NCBI GenBank assembly: GCA_002309235.1 | Contig: DBXA01000152.1 | Location: 293-10,577, forward strand | DNA length: 10,285 bases | Direction of reading: 5' to 3' | DNA from: Christensenella sp. UBA1224 | Lineage (GTDB): Bacteria; Bacillota; Clostridia; Christensenellales; Aristaeellaceae | In this document: piece after piece, positions 1 through 7,300 of the stretch | Numbering within the stretch: the stretch's first letter is position 1 | Layout of the letters: every line of letters starts with the position of its first letter | The notes under the pieces: generated by a model | Databases searched by the model: none | The model's input: only the letters and a program-made list of their open reading frames with translations | Told to the model about the DNA's origin: nothing | Translations under genes and position numbers: made by a program

Positions 1-84
1 TGTAGCGGCGCCCTCCAGGGCGCCACGTTCCTGTTTGTACTAAAATATGTTTGGCACCGTGGCGGCGTAGACGCCGCCGCTACA
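1..84. repeat. GC-rich element with terminal inverted repeats (MITE/REP-like)
   Basis: The first ten bases (TGTAGCGGCG) are the exact reverse complement of 75-84 (CGCCGCTACA). Two further perfect hairpins lie inside: 7-14 pairs with 17-24 (GGCGCCCT/AGGGCGCC), and 61-68 with 71-78 (GGCGGCGT/ACGCCGCC). The AT-rich middle (about 30-56) is unpaired. The layout resembles small palindromic intergenic elements dispersed in many Clostridia genomes. The left end coincides with the window edge, so the element may extend further. No target-site duplication can be judged. Dispersal in the genome is inferred, because only this copy is visible. Confidence 0.6.
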
Positions 85-116
85 AAAGGTCGACATCTTC
101 CTGCGAACAAATATAT

Positions 117-132
117 GCGGCGCATGCGCCGC
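117..132. repeat. 16-bp perfect palindrome related to the 1-84 element
   Basis: GCGGCGCATGCGCCGC is a perfect palindrome, and its right end runs into CTAC, so GCGGCG...CGCCGCTAC repeats the terminal motif of the 1-84 element. It may be a truncated or nested second copy in the same spacer. The role is unknown. Confidence 0.45.
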
Positions 133-188
133 TACCGAACAGCGTTTTCATACACACGGATGCGGTGGTGATGTAAACGTCTTGCTGC

Positions 189-217
189 TTGCAATACACG
201 CTCTTGTGTGATATCCT
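189..217 (+). promoter_or_regulatory. putative sigma-A promoter for msrC
   Basis: TTGCAA (189-194) and TATCCT (212-217) are separated by 17 bp. Each hexamer matches the sigma-A consensus at four of six bases. Transcription would start near 224 and leave a leader of about 24 nt before the ATG at 248. The position fits but the match is weak. Confidence 0.35.
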
Positions 218-247
218 GCTTTTATCCGCAATGAAAGGAACATACAT

Positions 248-703
248 ATGAACGATTATGATCTCATGAAAGCGCAGATATCGGCGCTGATCGAAACCGA
301 CTCCAATTACATCCCTGTCCTGAGCAATGCTTCGTCCGTTCTCTTTCAGGGCATGGAGAACGCCAGCTGGGCAGGTTTTTACCTCCTGAAGGATGGAAGG
401 CTGGTAGTCGGCCCCTTCCAGGGCAAGCCCGCCTGCATCCATATCGAGCTCGGCAAGGGCGTCTGCGGCACAGCCGCGAAGGAAGGCTGCCTGATCATGG
501 TGCCGGATGTGCATGCCTTCCCCGGTCATATCGCCTGTGACAGCGAATCGGCATCCGAGCTGGTGGTGCCGCTCCGTAAAGACGGCAAGGTGATAGGCGT
601 GATCGATATCGACAGCCATGTGAAGGGCAATTTTATCCCCCGTGACGCGCGAGGCCTGGAGGCGATCGCCGCTCTCATCTGCGAAAAGACGGTTTTCGAC
701 TGA
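248..703 (+). CDS. msrC: free methionine-(R)-sulfoxide reductase (GAF-domain fRMsr)
   Basis: This 151-residue cytoplasmic protein is a single GAF domain of the fRMsr (MsrC/YebR) family, which reduces free L-methionine-(R)-sulfoxide to methionine with thioredoxin-type reductant. Family signatures are clear: WAGFY (41-45), GPFQGKPAC (55-63), GVCGTAA (71-77), VPDVHAFPGHIACDS (85-99) and SELVVP (103-108). The three conserved family cysteines are present at C63, C73 and C97; by homology the last is the catalytic one. Length is normal for the family. The start is set by AAAGGA at 234-239, eight bases before the ATG. It stands alone, between a GC-rich repeat upstream and a strong terminator downstream, so it is probably monocistronic. 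It is an oxidative-damage repair gene with no evident link to the surface proteins. Confidence 0.94.
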   Translation: MNDYDLMKAQISALIETDSNYIPVLSNASSVLFQGMENASWAGFYLLKDGRLVVGPFQGKPACIHIELGKGVCGTAAKEGCLIMVPDVHAFPGHIACDSESASELVVPLRKDGKVIGVIDIDSHVKGNFIPRDARGLEAIAALICEKTVFD

Positions 704-774
704 CTTCAGTTTCTTTTGCCGGTGAAAACGGCGTGAAATGTGCCTGAAGACAAAATACGCAAACAGAAAAAGGT

Positions 775-811
775 ACCCGGCAGCCGAGTAGAGCGGCTGC
801 CGGGTGTTTTA
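775..811 (+). terminator. intrinsic terminator after msrC
   Basis: A perfect 12-bp stem (775-786 ACCCGGCAGCCG with 794-805 CGGCTGCCGGGT) has a 7-nt loop and is followed by GTTTTA. It lies 71 bp after the msrC stop codon and should end that transcript. Confidence 0.9.
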
Positions 812-850
812 TACCTATGCCATGCGTTGAGCGCTGCAGGCTTGCATATA

Positions 851-879
851 TTGTCTTGTTCTTTCCGCGCATCTACTAT
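851..879 (+). promoter_or_regulatory. possible promoter of a short intergenic transcript
   Basis: TTGTCT (851-856), a 17-bp spacer, then TACTAT (874-879). Both hexamers match the sigma-A consensus at four of six bases. It sits just after the msrC terminator and points toward a T-tailed hairpin ending near 1008. The evidence is motif-level only. Confidence 0.25.
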
Positions 880-885
880 ATATAG

Positions 886-1008
886 GAAGAAACACCTCCC
901 ATGATGGGATTTGCCGTAAAGACGGAAATGCCTGAAACCGGTCGGTTTTTTACCTGTTTTCCGCTTGCCGGCGTTTTTCTTTTGCCTATGCGGGCAAAAG
1001 ATGTTTTT
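886..1008 (+). ncRNA. candidate small structured transcript, unassigned
   Basis: Between the possible promoter and a terminator-like hairpin lie several short self-complementary segments: 898-901/905-908 (CCCA/TGGG), 914-917/922-925 (CCGT/ACGG, loop AAAG) and 935-940/943-948 (AAACCG/CGGTTT). I do not recognise a riboswitch class. A 38-codon open frame (ATG 901 to TAA 1017) runs through it but has only a distant GGAAG (885-889) upstream and covers the terminator hairpin, so an RNA is the better guess. The next gene has its own promoter at 1264, so this would be a free-standing RNA rather than a leader. Confidence 0.22.
978..1008 (+). terminator. T-tailed hairpin (possible intrinsic terminator)
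   Basis: TCTTTTGCC (978-986) pairs with GGCAAAAGA (993-1001) around a 6-nt loop, followed by TGTTTTT. The stem is only moderately GC-rich. It lies 275 bp beyond msrC, behind that gene's own stronger terminator, so it would serve either as a back-up or for a separate short transcript. Confidence 0.4.
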
Positions 1009-1246
1009 CCCGGTTAATATCGGGGCGTTTTACCGAAAAAAACACTGATCAGGCAGGCAGAAAAACTTCCGCGGCGCGTTCTCATACGTATATACAGGCA
1101 GAGGGATCGGCTCATAGGCCCCCTGGCAGCTCCCATAAGCCGGAACCGCAGCTGTTTTCAGCGAAAATGTAACAATTTTGAAATTTTCCCGAAAATTAAG
1201 GCAGGATTGCGTATTTGCGAATACAGAGACAAGCAGTTTGTTGGAA
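1009..1246. other. gene-free spacer with two TTTTC/GAAAA dyads
   Basis: No convincing protein gene or RNA is visible here. The notable structure is a pair of similar A/T-rich inverted repeats, TTTTC-N3-GAAAA at 1155-1167 and AATTTTC-CC-GAAAATT at 1182-1197, centred about 28 bp apart. They lie upstream of the 1264 promoter and could be regulator binding sites. Their role is inferred from symmetry and position only. Confidence 0.35.
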
Positions 1247-1269
1247 AATTTACATAAAATTAATTTACA
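1247..1269 (+). promoter_or_regulatory. direct repeat AATTTACA overlapping the -35 box
   Basis: AATTTACA occurs exactly twice, at 1247-1254 and 1262-1269, a 15-bp period. The second copy contains the -35 hexamer of the promoter for the 1380 gene. BTAD/SARP-family regulators are known to bind direct repeats at the -35 region, so this could be an autoregulatory site. The AT-rich context makes chance possible. Confidence 0.3.
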
Positions 1270-1292
1270 AAAGAGAGCGGTGTTCATATAAT
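1264..1292 (+). promoter_or_regulatory. sigma-A promoter of the BTAD regulator
   Basis: TTTACA (1264-1269) and a perfect TATAAT (1287-1292) are separated by the ideal 17 bp. The start of transcription is expected near 1299, giving an untranslated leader of about 80 nt before the ATG at 1380. This is the best promoter match in the window. Confidence 0.75.
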
Positions 1293-1379
1293 TATTTTGA
1301 TGCTCTATCTAGGGGTGGAGGCGAATTCTGCCCTTTGAGAGATACGACTTCGGCCATGATAAGGGAGTGAGACAGCGCA

Positions 1380-2606
1380 ATGGACCGGATGGCCATCCGC
1401 TTGATGGGCGGTTTTCTGATTACAGTACGCCATAACGGAGAATACGCCAGGGATATCCCCGGCATCAAGAGCCGTAAGAAGATCAGCCTGCTCACCTATC
1501 TTATCATGCACAGCGGAAAGCCCGTGGTCACGCAGCGGCTGATAAGGGAAATGTGGTCCGCCAAACAGATGGTGAGCCCCGCTTCCTCCTTAAAGACCAC
1601 GATAAGCCGCCTTCGCGCCTATCTGAACGAGGCGCTCCCGGGAGCCGGGGAATGCATCCGTTCGGAAAAGAGCTCGTATTGGTGGCAGCCGCAGGAAAAC
1701 GTGAGCGTGGATGTGCTGGAGATACTCAAGCAGCTGAGCATGCTCCGCAAACTGTCTACGGATGCGGAAAAGCAGGCCTGCTGGGAAAGGCTCCTGCTGC
1801 TGTACGAAGGTGATCTGTACCTGACAGGCGATATCCTGAACGGGGAACAGTTCGCAAGCCTGCTGCACCGGGAATATCTGGAAGCCATGTACGCGTATAT
1901 CGCTTACCTGCGCGAGAGGGAATGCTATAACGAGATCGTGCGCGTGGCGAAGAAGGCGCTGCAGATAGACGAACTGGATGAATACCTGCGCATAGAGCTG
2001 ATGCGCGCCATGGTCAGCCTGAACCGGTCTTCGGATGCCGCAGCGGAATACCGCAAGGTATCGAGCCTTCACCGAAAGCTGCTCGATGAGGAGCCGGGAG
2101 AGGATCTGAGCGCCGGTTACAAGGCGCTCGCGGAGACGGGCACCGCCCTGCAGTTCAATCTGGATGCCATCCGGAACGAGCTCATGGAAAGGGAGAGCGA
2201 GAAGCACGGCCCCTTCTTCTGCGATTATGCCGCGTTCAAGGAGATATACAACGTCCAGATGCGCAATCTGGAACGATTGGGGTCTACCATGTTCCTTGGG
2301 GTGATCATGGTAGACAGCACGGAGGAGGATGGGAACGAATTTGCCGATGTCAGGCGCGAAAGCGCCATGGCAGGCCTGCAGGAGATCATGCGTCTCCACC
2401 TGCGAAAGGGCGATATCGTGACCAGGTTCAGCCCCTCGATCTACGCAATGCTGCTGCCGACGGTCAATTACGCCACAGGCAGCATGGTAATGGAAAGGAT
2501 GGAACAGCTGTTCTACGAGGAGTATCCCAGCCGGAAGGTCGCCATCTATCACCGCATCAGCCCCCTGGGGGCGGGCGTGGATACGGTGCCGGCAAAAACT
2601 TCTTAG
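1380..2606 (+). CDS. BTAD-family transcriptional regulator with degenerate GGDEF-like C-terminus
   Basis: A 408-residue cytoplasmic protein. Residues about 5-103 look like an OmpR/PhoB-type winged helix, with recognition-helix segment SSLKTTISRLRAYL at 69-82. Residues about 110-250 match the bacterial transcriptional activation domain (BTAD, helical TPR-like), including LYEGDLYL and the typical ARYR-like helix AAAEYRKV. This is the SARP/AfsR-like layout. Residues about 275-395 (FLGVIMVD, LRKGDIVTRFSPSIYAMLLP) resemble the fold of GGDEF domains, but the GG[DE]EF signature is replaced by FSPSI, so cyclase activity is unlikely and a binding or structural role is more plausible. GGGAG (1363-1367) lies 12 bases before the ATG, slightly long; the in-frame ATG at 1389 is farther still. 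It is the nearest regulator to the exported-protein genes downstream and may control them; that is inference from position. The target and signal are unknown. Confidence 0.8.
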   Translation: MDRMAIRLMGGFLITVRHNGEYARDIPGIKSRKKISLLTYLIMHSGKPVVTQRLIREMWSAKQMVSPASSLKTTISRLRAYLNEALPGAGECIRSEKSSYWWQPQENVSVDVLEILKQLSMLRKLSTDAEKQACWERLLLLYEGDLYLTGDILNGEQFASLLHREYLEAMYAYIAYLRERECYNEIVRVAKKALQIDELDEYLRIELMRAMVSLNRSSDAAAEYRKVSSLHRKLLDEEPGEDLSAGYKALAETGTALQFNLDAIRNELMERESEKHGPFFCDYAAFKEIYNVQMRNLERLGSTMFLGVIMVDSTEEDGNEFADVRRESAMAGLQEIMRLHLRKGDIVTRFSPSIYAMLLPTVNYATGSMVMERMEQLFYEEYPSRKVAIYHRISPLGAGVDTVPAKTS

Positions 2607-2613
2607 AAGTTTT
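2595..2613 (+). terminator. weak hairpin at the end of the regulator gene
   Basis: AAAACTTC (2595-2602) pairs with GAAGTTTT (2606-2613) around a 3-nt loop that includes part of the TAG stop codon. The stem is AT-rich and there is no further T tract, so termination is probably leaky at best. Confidence 0.3.
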
Positions 2614-2655
2614 CCCTCCGGATACGTTTTTACCGTTCCTGTAACCGCCGGTATG

Positions 2656-2661
2656 TATAAT
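2656..2661 (+). promoter_or_regulatory. consensus -10 box for the surface-protein unit
   Basis: TATAAT is perfect, but no good -35 hexamer lies 16-18 bp upstream, as expected for an activator-dependent promoter. Two similar hexamers, TTACCG (2630-2635) and TAACCG (2642-2647), lie 12 bp apart in the -35 region and could be an activator site. Transcription would start near 2668 and leave a leader of about 220 nt before the gene at 2886. Confidence 0.4.
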
Positions 2662-2698
2662 GACGGCATCAGGACAGGAAAAACGGAGGTGCTGCGGC

Positions 2699-2764
2699 AT
2701 GGATATTGGGAAAGGCGTTTCAATGATACGAGGACCGGGGCGACGATGGCGCCGGGTCCCGTGA
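2699..2764 (+). CDS. 21-residue Arg/Gly-rich small ORF (possible leader peptide)
   Basis: ATG at 2699 is preceded by GGAGG (2685-2689) at an ideal nine-base distance, the same quality of site as the real genes here. The frame encodes 21 residues (MDIGKGVSMIRGPGRRWRRVP) and stops at TGA 2762-2764. The second half overlaps a possible imperfect stem (GACC...GGCG with CGCC...GGTC, about 2733-2758). It lies in the long leader of the surface-protein unit, so translation could influence downstream expression. No family is recognised, and the ribosome binding site is the only positive evidence. CGA codons and the basic composition may reflect noncoding GC-rich DNA instead. Confidence 0.35.
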   Translation: MDIGKGVSMIRGPGRRWRRVP

Positions 2765-2843
2765 TGATAGATGAGACCCAATAAAGAAACCCGTCACTCA
2801 AGCCCGCGGGCCGCAAGGCCGGGGCGGAACAACCAGTAAGGAT

Positions 2844-2859
2844 ACGCCGCTCGCGGCGT
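2844..2859 (+). promoter_or_regulatory. GC hairpin in the leader of the 2886 gene
   Basis: ACGCCGC (2844-2850) is complementary to GCGGCGT (2853-2859), effectively a 6-bp stem with a CTCG loop, 26 bp before the start codon and just upstream of the ribosome binding site GGAG (2874-2877). A second GC-rich segment with GGCC-GCAA-GGCC lies near 2808-2819. There is no T tract, so these are more likely mRNA-stability or translation elements than terminators. Confidence 0.4.
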
Positions 2860-2885
2860 CGAATAAAGGAATTGGAGAAGGTAAC

Positions 2886-4208
2886 ATGAAACTCAGCAAG
2901 AGATGGATCGCAATCATCGCCGCAGCCGCCATGATGGTCGGCATGACAATGCCCTTCGCCCTTGGCGAGGACGTGGAACAGCCTGCTGCGCAGGAAGCGG
3001 CTTTAGTGGCCGAGCCTGCCCCCCAGGCAGAGGAGACTGCCGCTGTGCAGGAGGCCGCGGCCGAGACTTTAGCCCAGCCGGCTCAGGAGCCTGCAGAAGA
3101 GCCGGTTGCCCAGCCCGTTGAAGAGCCTGCGGCTGAGCCCGCAGAAGAGCCTGCTGCTGAACCCGCAGCAGAAGCTGAGCCCGCTGCTGAATCTGCAGCT
3201 GAACCCGCGGCAGAGGTTGAGCCTGCCGTGCAGGTCTCTGTGAATGGCAGCATATTGGAGATCACAAAGGGCTATCTGCTGCTCCGCGGCAACCAGACCA
3301 TCTTTAAGAATACAAACCGTACGGAGCCCATCGGTCACTTTGTGAAGGACGCCGTTGTGTACGCGGAGTTCGTCCGTGATGCGGAAGGCTCTGTCCTGAT
3401 GTCCGTGTGGTTCGATACAGCTTCTACACGCTATGCGCAGGATCCGGTCTTCGGCTACCTCTATCTCGGCTATCAGCTGGATTGGGTACCTCTGGATCTG
3501 GAGGAAGCGGAAACCTTCCACACCGTTTTCTATGAGGAAGAGTCCTACAAGGTCCCCGTGGTGGGCGGCTTCGTGGTAGAGCAGGCGCCTGCAGCGGAAG
3601 AGCCTGCCGAGGAGCCCGCTGTTGAAGAGCCCGTCGAAGAGCCCGCAGCAGAAGAACCTGCTGTTGAGGAGCCCGCGGTGGAAGAGCCTGTTGAGGAAGA
3701 GCCTGCCGAGGAGCCCACGGTAGAGGAACCCGTCGTGGAAGAGCCTGCCGAGGAGCCCATCGAGGAACCCGCTGAAGAGCCCATCGAGGAAGAGCCCGTC
3801 GAGGAGCCCGCAGCAGAAGAGCCTGCTGCTGAGGAGCCCGTGGTGGAAGAGCCCGTCGAGATCGAAGAGTATGATACGCCGCTCGGCCTTGATGAGACGG
3901 AAGTTGCGGAAGAGACCACCGTTGAAGAGGAGCCCGAGATCGTATACGAAGGTTCCGATCCGGAAGGCAACATGAAGGTGACTCTCTACACAGACCGCAA
4001 GCCCATCATGCAGGAGGGCGAGATGGTAACGCTCACAAGCTGCATCGAAGGCTTCGAGGGCTACGAGGTCATGTACGAGTGGAAGTGCGATAAGCACGAT
4101 GGCTCCGGCTTCGCGACTGTGGCCCTTGGCAGCGAGACCGCCCTTCAGTTCCCCGCCAGTGCGGAAAGCCTTGGCTGGGATTGGGAGCTCACCGTGTGGT
4201 ACCGCTGA
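2886..4208 (+). CDS. secreted Glu/Pro/Ala-rich protein with SH3-like and Ig-like domains
   Basis: A 440-residue exported protein. Residues 1-27 form a Sec signal peptide (KLSKR, then a hydrophobic Ala/Met core), probably cut near ALG-ED. Residues about 29-114 and 237-325 are low-complexity stretches built of EEPA/EEPV/AEP units, probably extended, acidic stalks. Between them, residues about 115-233 form a folded domain whose pattern (TIFKNTNRTEPIGHF, VVYAEFV, SVWFDT, GYLYLGYQLDWVPL) suggests a bacterial SH3-like barrel. Residues about 363-440 resemble an Ig-like domain found in Clostridia surface proteins; they carry the only two cysteines (C386, C401), which could form a disulfide. No LPXTG motif or C-terminal membrane segment is present, so it is secreted or held non-covalently. 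GGAG (2874-2877) is well placed for this ATG. It precedes the giant adhesin gene by 108 bp and is probably co-transcribed. The exact function is unknown. Confidence 0.85.
   Translation: MKLSKRWIAIIAAAAMMVGMTMPFALGEDVEQPAAQEAALVAEPAPQAEETAAVQEAAAETLAQPAQEPAEEPVAQPVEEPAAEPAEEPAAEPAAEAEPAAESAAEPAAEVEPAVQVSVNGSILEITKGYLLLRGNQTIFKNTNRTEPIGHFVKDAVVYAEFVRDAEGSVLMSVWFDTASTRYAQDPVFGYLYLGYQLDWVPLDLEEAETFHTVFYEEESYKVPVVGGFVVEQAPAAEEPAEEPAVEEPVEEPAAEEPAVEEPAVEEPVEEEPAEEPTVEEPVVEEPAEEPIEEPAEEPIEEEPVEEPAAEEPAAEEPVVEEPVEIEEYDTPLGLDETEVAEETTVEEEPEIVYEGSDPEGNMKVTLYTDRKPIMQEGEMVTLTSCIEGFEGYEVMYEWKCDKHDGSGFATVALGSETALQFPASAESLGWDWELTVWYR
3084..3227 (+). repeat. first Glu/Pro/Ala-coding degenerate repeat tract
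   Basis: Degenerate tandem units coding AEP, EEPA and AAEPA (residues about 67-114 of the 2886 gene product). Synonymous codons vary (GAA/GAG, CCC/CCT/CCG, GCA/GCT/GCG), so the protein repeat is conserved more strictly than the DNA. Confidence 0.8.
3585..3860 (+). repeat. second Glu/Pro/Val/Ala-coding degenerate repeat tract
   Basis: Roughly 90 codons of EEP-based units (EEPAVEEPV, EEPIEEPAEEPIEEEP and variants). This tract is richer in Val and Ile and more acidic than the first. Such tracts may vary in copy number between strains by slippage or recombination. Confidence 0.8.
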
Positions 4209-4242
4209 GGCACTGCATAAGAAATAAAGCCTGAAACAAATG

Positions 4243-4273
4243 TTCCCCGGGGCGGTGGGAGCCGTCCCGGGAA
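4243..4273 (+). promoter_or_regulatory. strong intercistronic hairpin without T tail
   Basis: TTCCCCGGGGCGG (4243-4255) pairs with CCGTCCCGGGAA (4262-4273) with one bulged C and one G-U pair, loop TGGGAG. TAGCATCG follows, so it lacks the T tract of an intrinsic terminator. In a 108-bp gap between two exported-protein genes it may protect or cleave the transcript and set the ratio of the two products. That role is inferred. Confidence 0.55.
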
Positions 4274-4316
4274 TAGCATCGAAAATAACATCCAACAAAT
4301 CAGGAGGGTGCGGGAT

Positions 4317-7300
4317 ATGACTACAAGCCGTTATGGATTGAAAAGGCGCTTGACTGCGATACTGCTGTCTGTGCTGATGATGTTCCAGATGGTACCTACG
4401 TCCGTGTTCGCGGAAGGCGAAGACGGCGGCTGGAAAGGCTTCACACTCGCTGTGCGTGGCGAAGTCTCTTACACGGTGCAATGGACCGTGGGAGAGGATA
4501 CCAACAGATATGTTGTTACCCCGGAGGATGGACAGGAGATACGCCTGAGTGATGTCCTGCCTGCCAATCCCACCATTGAAGGCGATTATGTCTTTGAAGG
4601 ATGGGTGGACGGGGATAACAATCCTGTGGACGTGAATACGGTGATCGATCAGGATTACACTGTTACTGCCTCGTTCCGGGCTGTAGAATACGTCCAGGTC
4701 ACCTTCCAGACGGAAGGCAGCAGCGATACTGTCGTGCGTCTGGAAAAGGGAACTGCCATCGGCAGCAGCATGCCCTCTAACCCGAAGCGCGATGGCTATC
4801 GCTTTGACGGCTGGTTCGCGGGAGAGACTGAGGTCACTTCTGCCACGAAGCCGGAAGCGGATATGACGGCTGTGGCCAAGTTCACGCAGATCCACACCGT
4901 ATCCTTCGATCCTTCGACAGATGATGAAGTGCGTCTGCCGGATGAAGTGACCGTATATGACGGAGATACGATCCCTGCCGCTTCCATTCCAGAAACGCCT
5001 GTGGAGCAGGGCTACACCGGCAAGTGGGTGCGGAAGGACGATGGCACTACGGTAGTAGATTCCAGCTACGTCGTAACGGATACCTTTACAGCCGTACCCG
5101 CATATGATGCCATTGTTTATACGGTCACCTTTGAAGTGGAGGAGGGCGACACCGCTCCTGATCCTATCGAGGTAAGCATGGCAACCAATATGGCCATCAG
5201 CGAAAACGATCTGCCGGATGTGCCGGAAAAGTCGAACAAGCTGGGCACATGGGTATATAAGGGAACGGAGACCCCTTATGTTGCGGGCACCTCCTTTAAC
5301 GGGGATACCACGCTTGTGGCCAATTACCAGCAGCTGGTATATTCCGTGGAATATCTGGTGGACGGCGCGCACTACGCATCCATGACGGCTTACAATGGAG
5401 CAACTCTCGTACTCCCCTCCGATCCGATCAAGACCGGCGCCGAGTTTATTGGCTGGTTTGACGGCGAAACACAATATACCAATGAATCCATCGTTGAAGG
5501 AGACCTGACCCTTGAGGCAAAGTTCCAGGGTCTTGTCCGCGTAAACTTCCATGTTACAGACGATAGCGGAAATGTCATATCCGACAAATCCCAGTACTTT
5601 GCGGAGCTCCCCGTAGGTACAGCCATCGGCAACAACCTGCCGGAGGATCCCTTCCTGGCGGGCAAGGCTTTTATGCGCTGGTACGACAGGGATGATACAT
5701 CTGTAACCATCGATGCAAGCTATGTCGTTCCTGAGGGAAAAGCAAACAGCGATGTCTACGCCATAGCGGAATTCACCTCTATCGATGTATATGAGCTTAC
5801 GGTTAAATACTTCTATATGGACAACGGCAATCGTGTCGATCTGCCCAGCCAGGTATTCAGCGTGGTCAAATCCCAGGTGGAGGAAGGCTATACCGTAACG
5901 GTGCCGAACCAGTCCCCCGTAAAAATAGCAGGCCAGCCGGATACCTATTATCCGGAGGTAGCTACCATTACAGTCACCCTTGAGGATGATTGGGAATATG
6001 ACGAAGAGCTCCAGGTCCAGAAGCTGACGAAAAGCGTAGAGTATAAGGAAGCGAACGCGAAGTACCAAGTAGGTTACTACCTTGGCAGCGGCTCCTCTGC
6101 TACGCTTATTCCCGCATCAGAGCTTCCGGAGGAGGAAAACCCGGTCAATAAGCGCGGCGTTGAAGGCGCGCTCGTACTGCCGGAGATCAAGGAATTCTCC
6201 TTTGCGGAATATTCCTCCCGCGATGAGGGAACCGACGGTAAGGGTGTTATCATCGATAATGATGATAACCAACTGATGCACGTCTACTATACGCCGAAGG
6301 ACTTTACCCTTTCCTATGATACCACCGGCGGCGATTATATCGATGCAGTAACGCAGGCATACGGTTCTACCATCACCCTGCCGGATGTGAATACCACGGT
6401 AAACGGGAAAAAGGTCATCAACAGGGCTGGCTATACCTTCGCCGGCTGGTATACCAGCGCTTCTCTCACAGGGGATGCCGTTACCAGCATCACGCTTTCC
6501 GGGGATACCACTGTCTATGCGAAGTGGACGCCTGCGCAGGTAACGTATACCCTGATCTACATGATCGAGAATGCGGATGATGACAACTACTCTTATCTGG
6601 GCTATAAGGAGTTTACCGGGACGACAGGCAGCACGGTTACGGTAAACGCAACCTTTGCCAATAACAATAAGCCCAGCGATCTTGATACCCAGAACTTTAC
6701 CTTCGACAGTGCAGATCCTGCTACCGCTACGATTCAGTCAGATGGGTCTACCGTTATCACGGTGAAGTATAAGAGAAATGTATATACGCTGGAATGGGGC
6801 GGAGACCTATACCATAAGGGAACATTTGATTGGTATTGGCAATATAACATAGGAACTGCCAGTGTAACTGCTAAGTATGGCGCAAGCTTAGTCCAGCTCT
6901 GGAAGACAAATTATAATACGCCTTATCCGAATTATGCATGGAGCCTTAATACCAATAACAATGATAAAGTTACCGTAATTGTTACCATGCCCGGAAAAGG
7001 TGATAAATACGGGACGAGCCAAACGACACTGAACTTTAATAACAATAAAGAGACGGTTTATGCGTTTGACTATTCAGTGACGAAAACCCAAAATATATAC
7101 TACTGGGTTGAAAACTACAGTGGTGAAGGTGTTGAAACCAGGACTAGGACTTTTAATAATGTTCAGAAGACGTACGGTCTCTATACGAATGTTACAAGTA
7201 AGTTTAATTACCTTTATTACGACAGTGACTTCTTCGAGATTGTCGGGTATATAAAAGAAGTTGCCAGATATAGCAGTACAAAGAATGGTACAGAGAGTGT

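Noticed and set aside
80..619. Minus-strand 179-codon frame opposite msrC
   Set aside because: The plus strand encodes an unmistakable fRMsr with all conserved cysteines; the antisense frame runs on into the GC-rich repeat and matches nothing.
901..1017. 38-codon open frame in the spacer after msrC
   Set aside because: Not called as a gene: the GGAAG is 12 or more bases away, there is no recognisable family, and the frame runs through a terminator-like hairpin. Kept only as an alternative reading of the candidate RNA.
1590..2816. Minus-strand 408-codon frame opposite the regulator
   Set aside because: It covers the BTAD regulator antisense, has no recognisable domain and no convincing ribosome binding site. 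The plus-strand protein is clearly a known family.
3084..3860. CRISPR-like repetitive tract
   Set aside because: The repetition follows codon units (EEPA/EEPV) with varied synonymous codons and no spacer-repeat alternation; it is a protein low-complexity repeat.
4209..4316. Terminator and separate promoter for the giant gene
   Set aside because: The hairpin at 4243-4273 has no T tract and I found no convincing -35/-10 pair in the 108-bp gap, so co-transcription with the 2886 gene is preferred.
3069..6068. Minus-strand open frame of about 1000 codons
   Set aside because: It lies exactly in register opposite the two exported-protein genes and exists only because TTA, CTA and TCA are nearly absent there. 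Its translation is low-complexity and matches no family, while the plus strand has signal peptides, ribosome binding sites and known modules.
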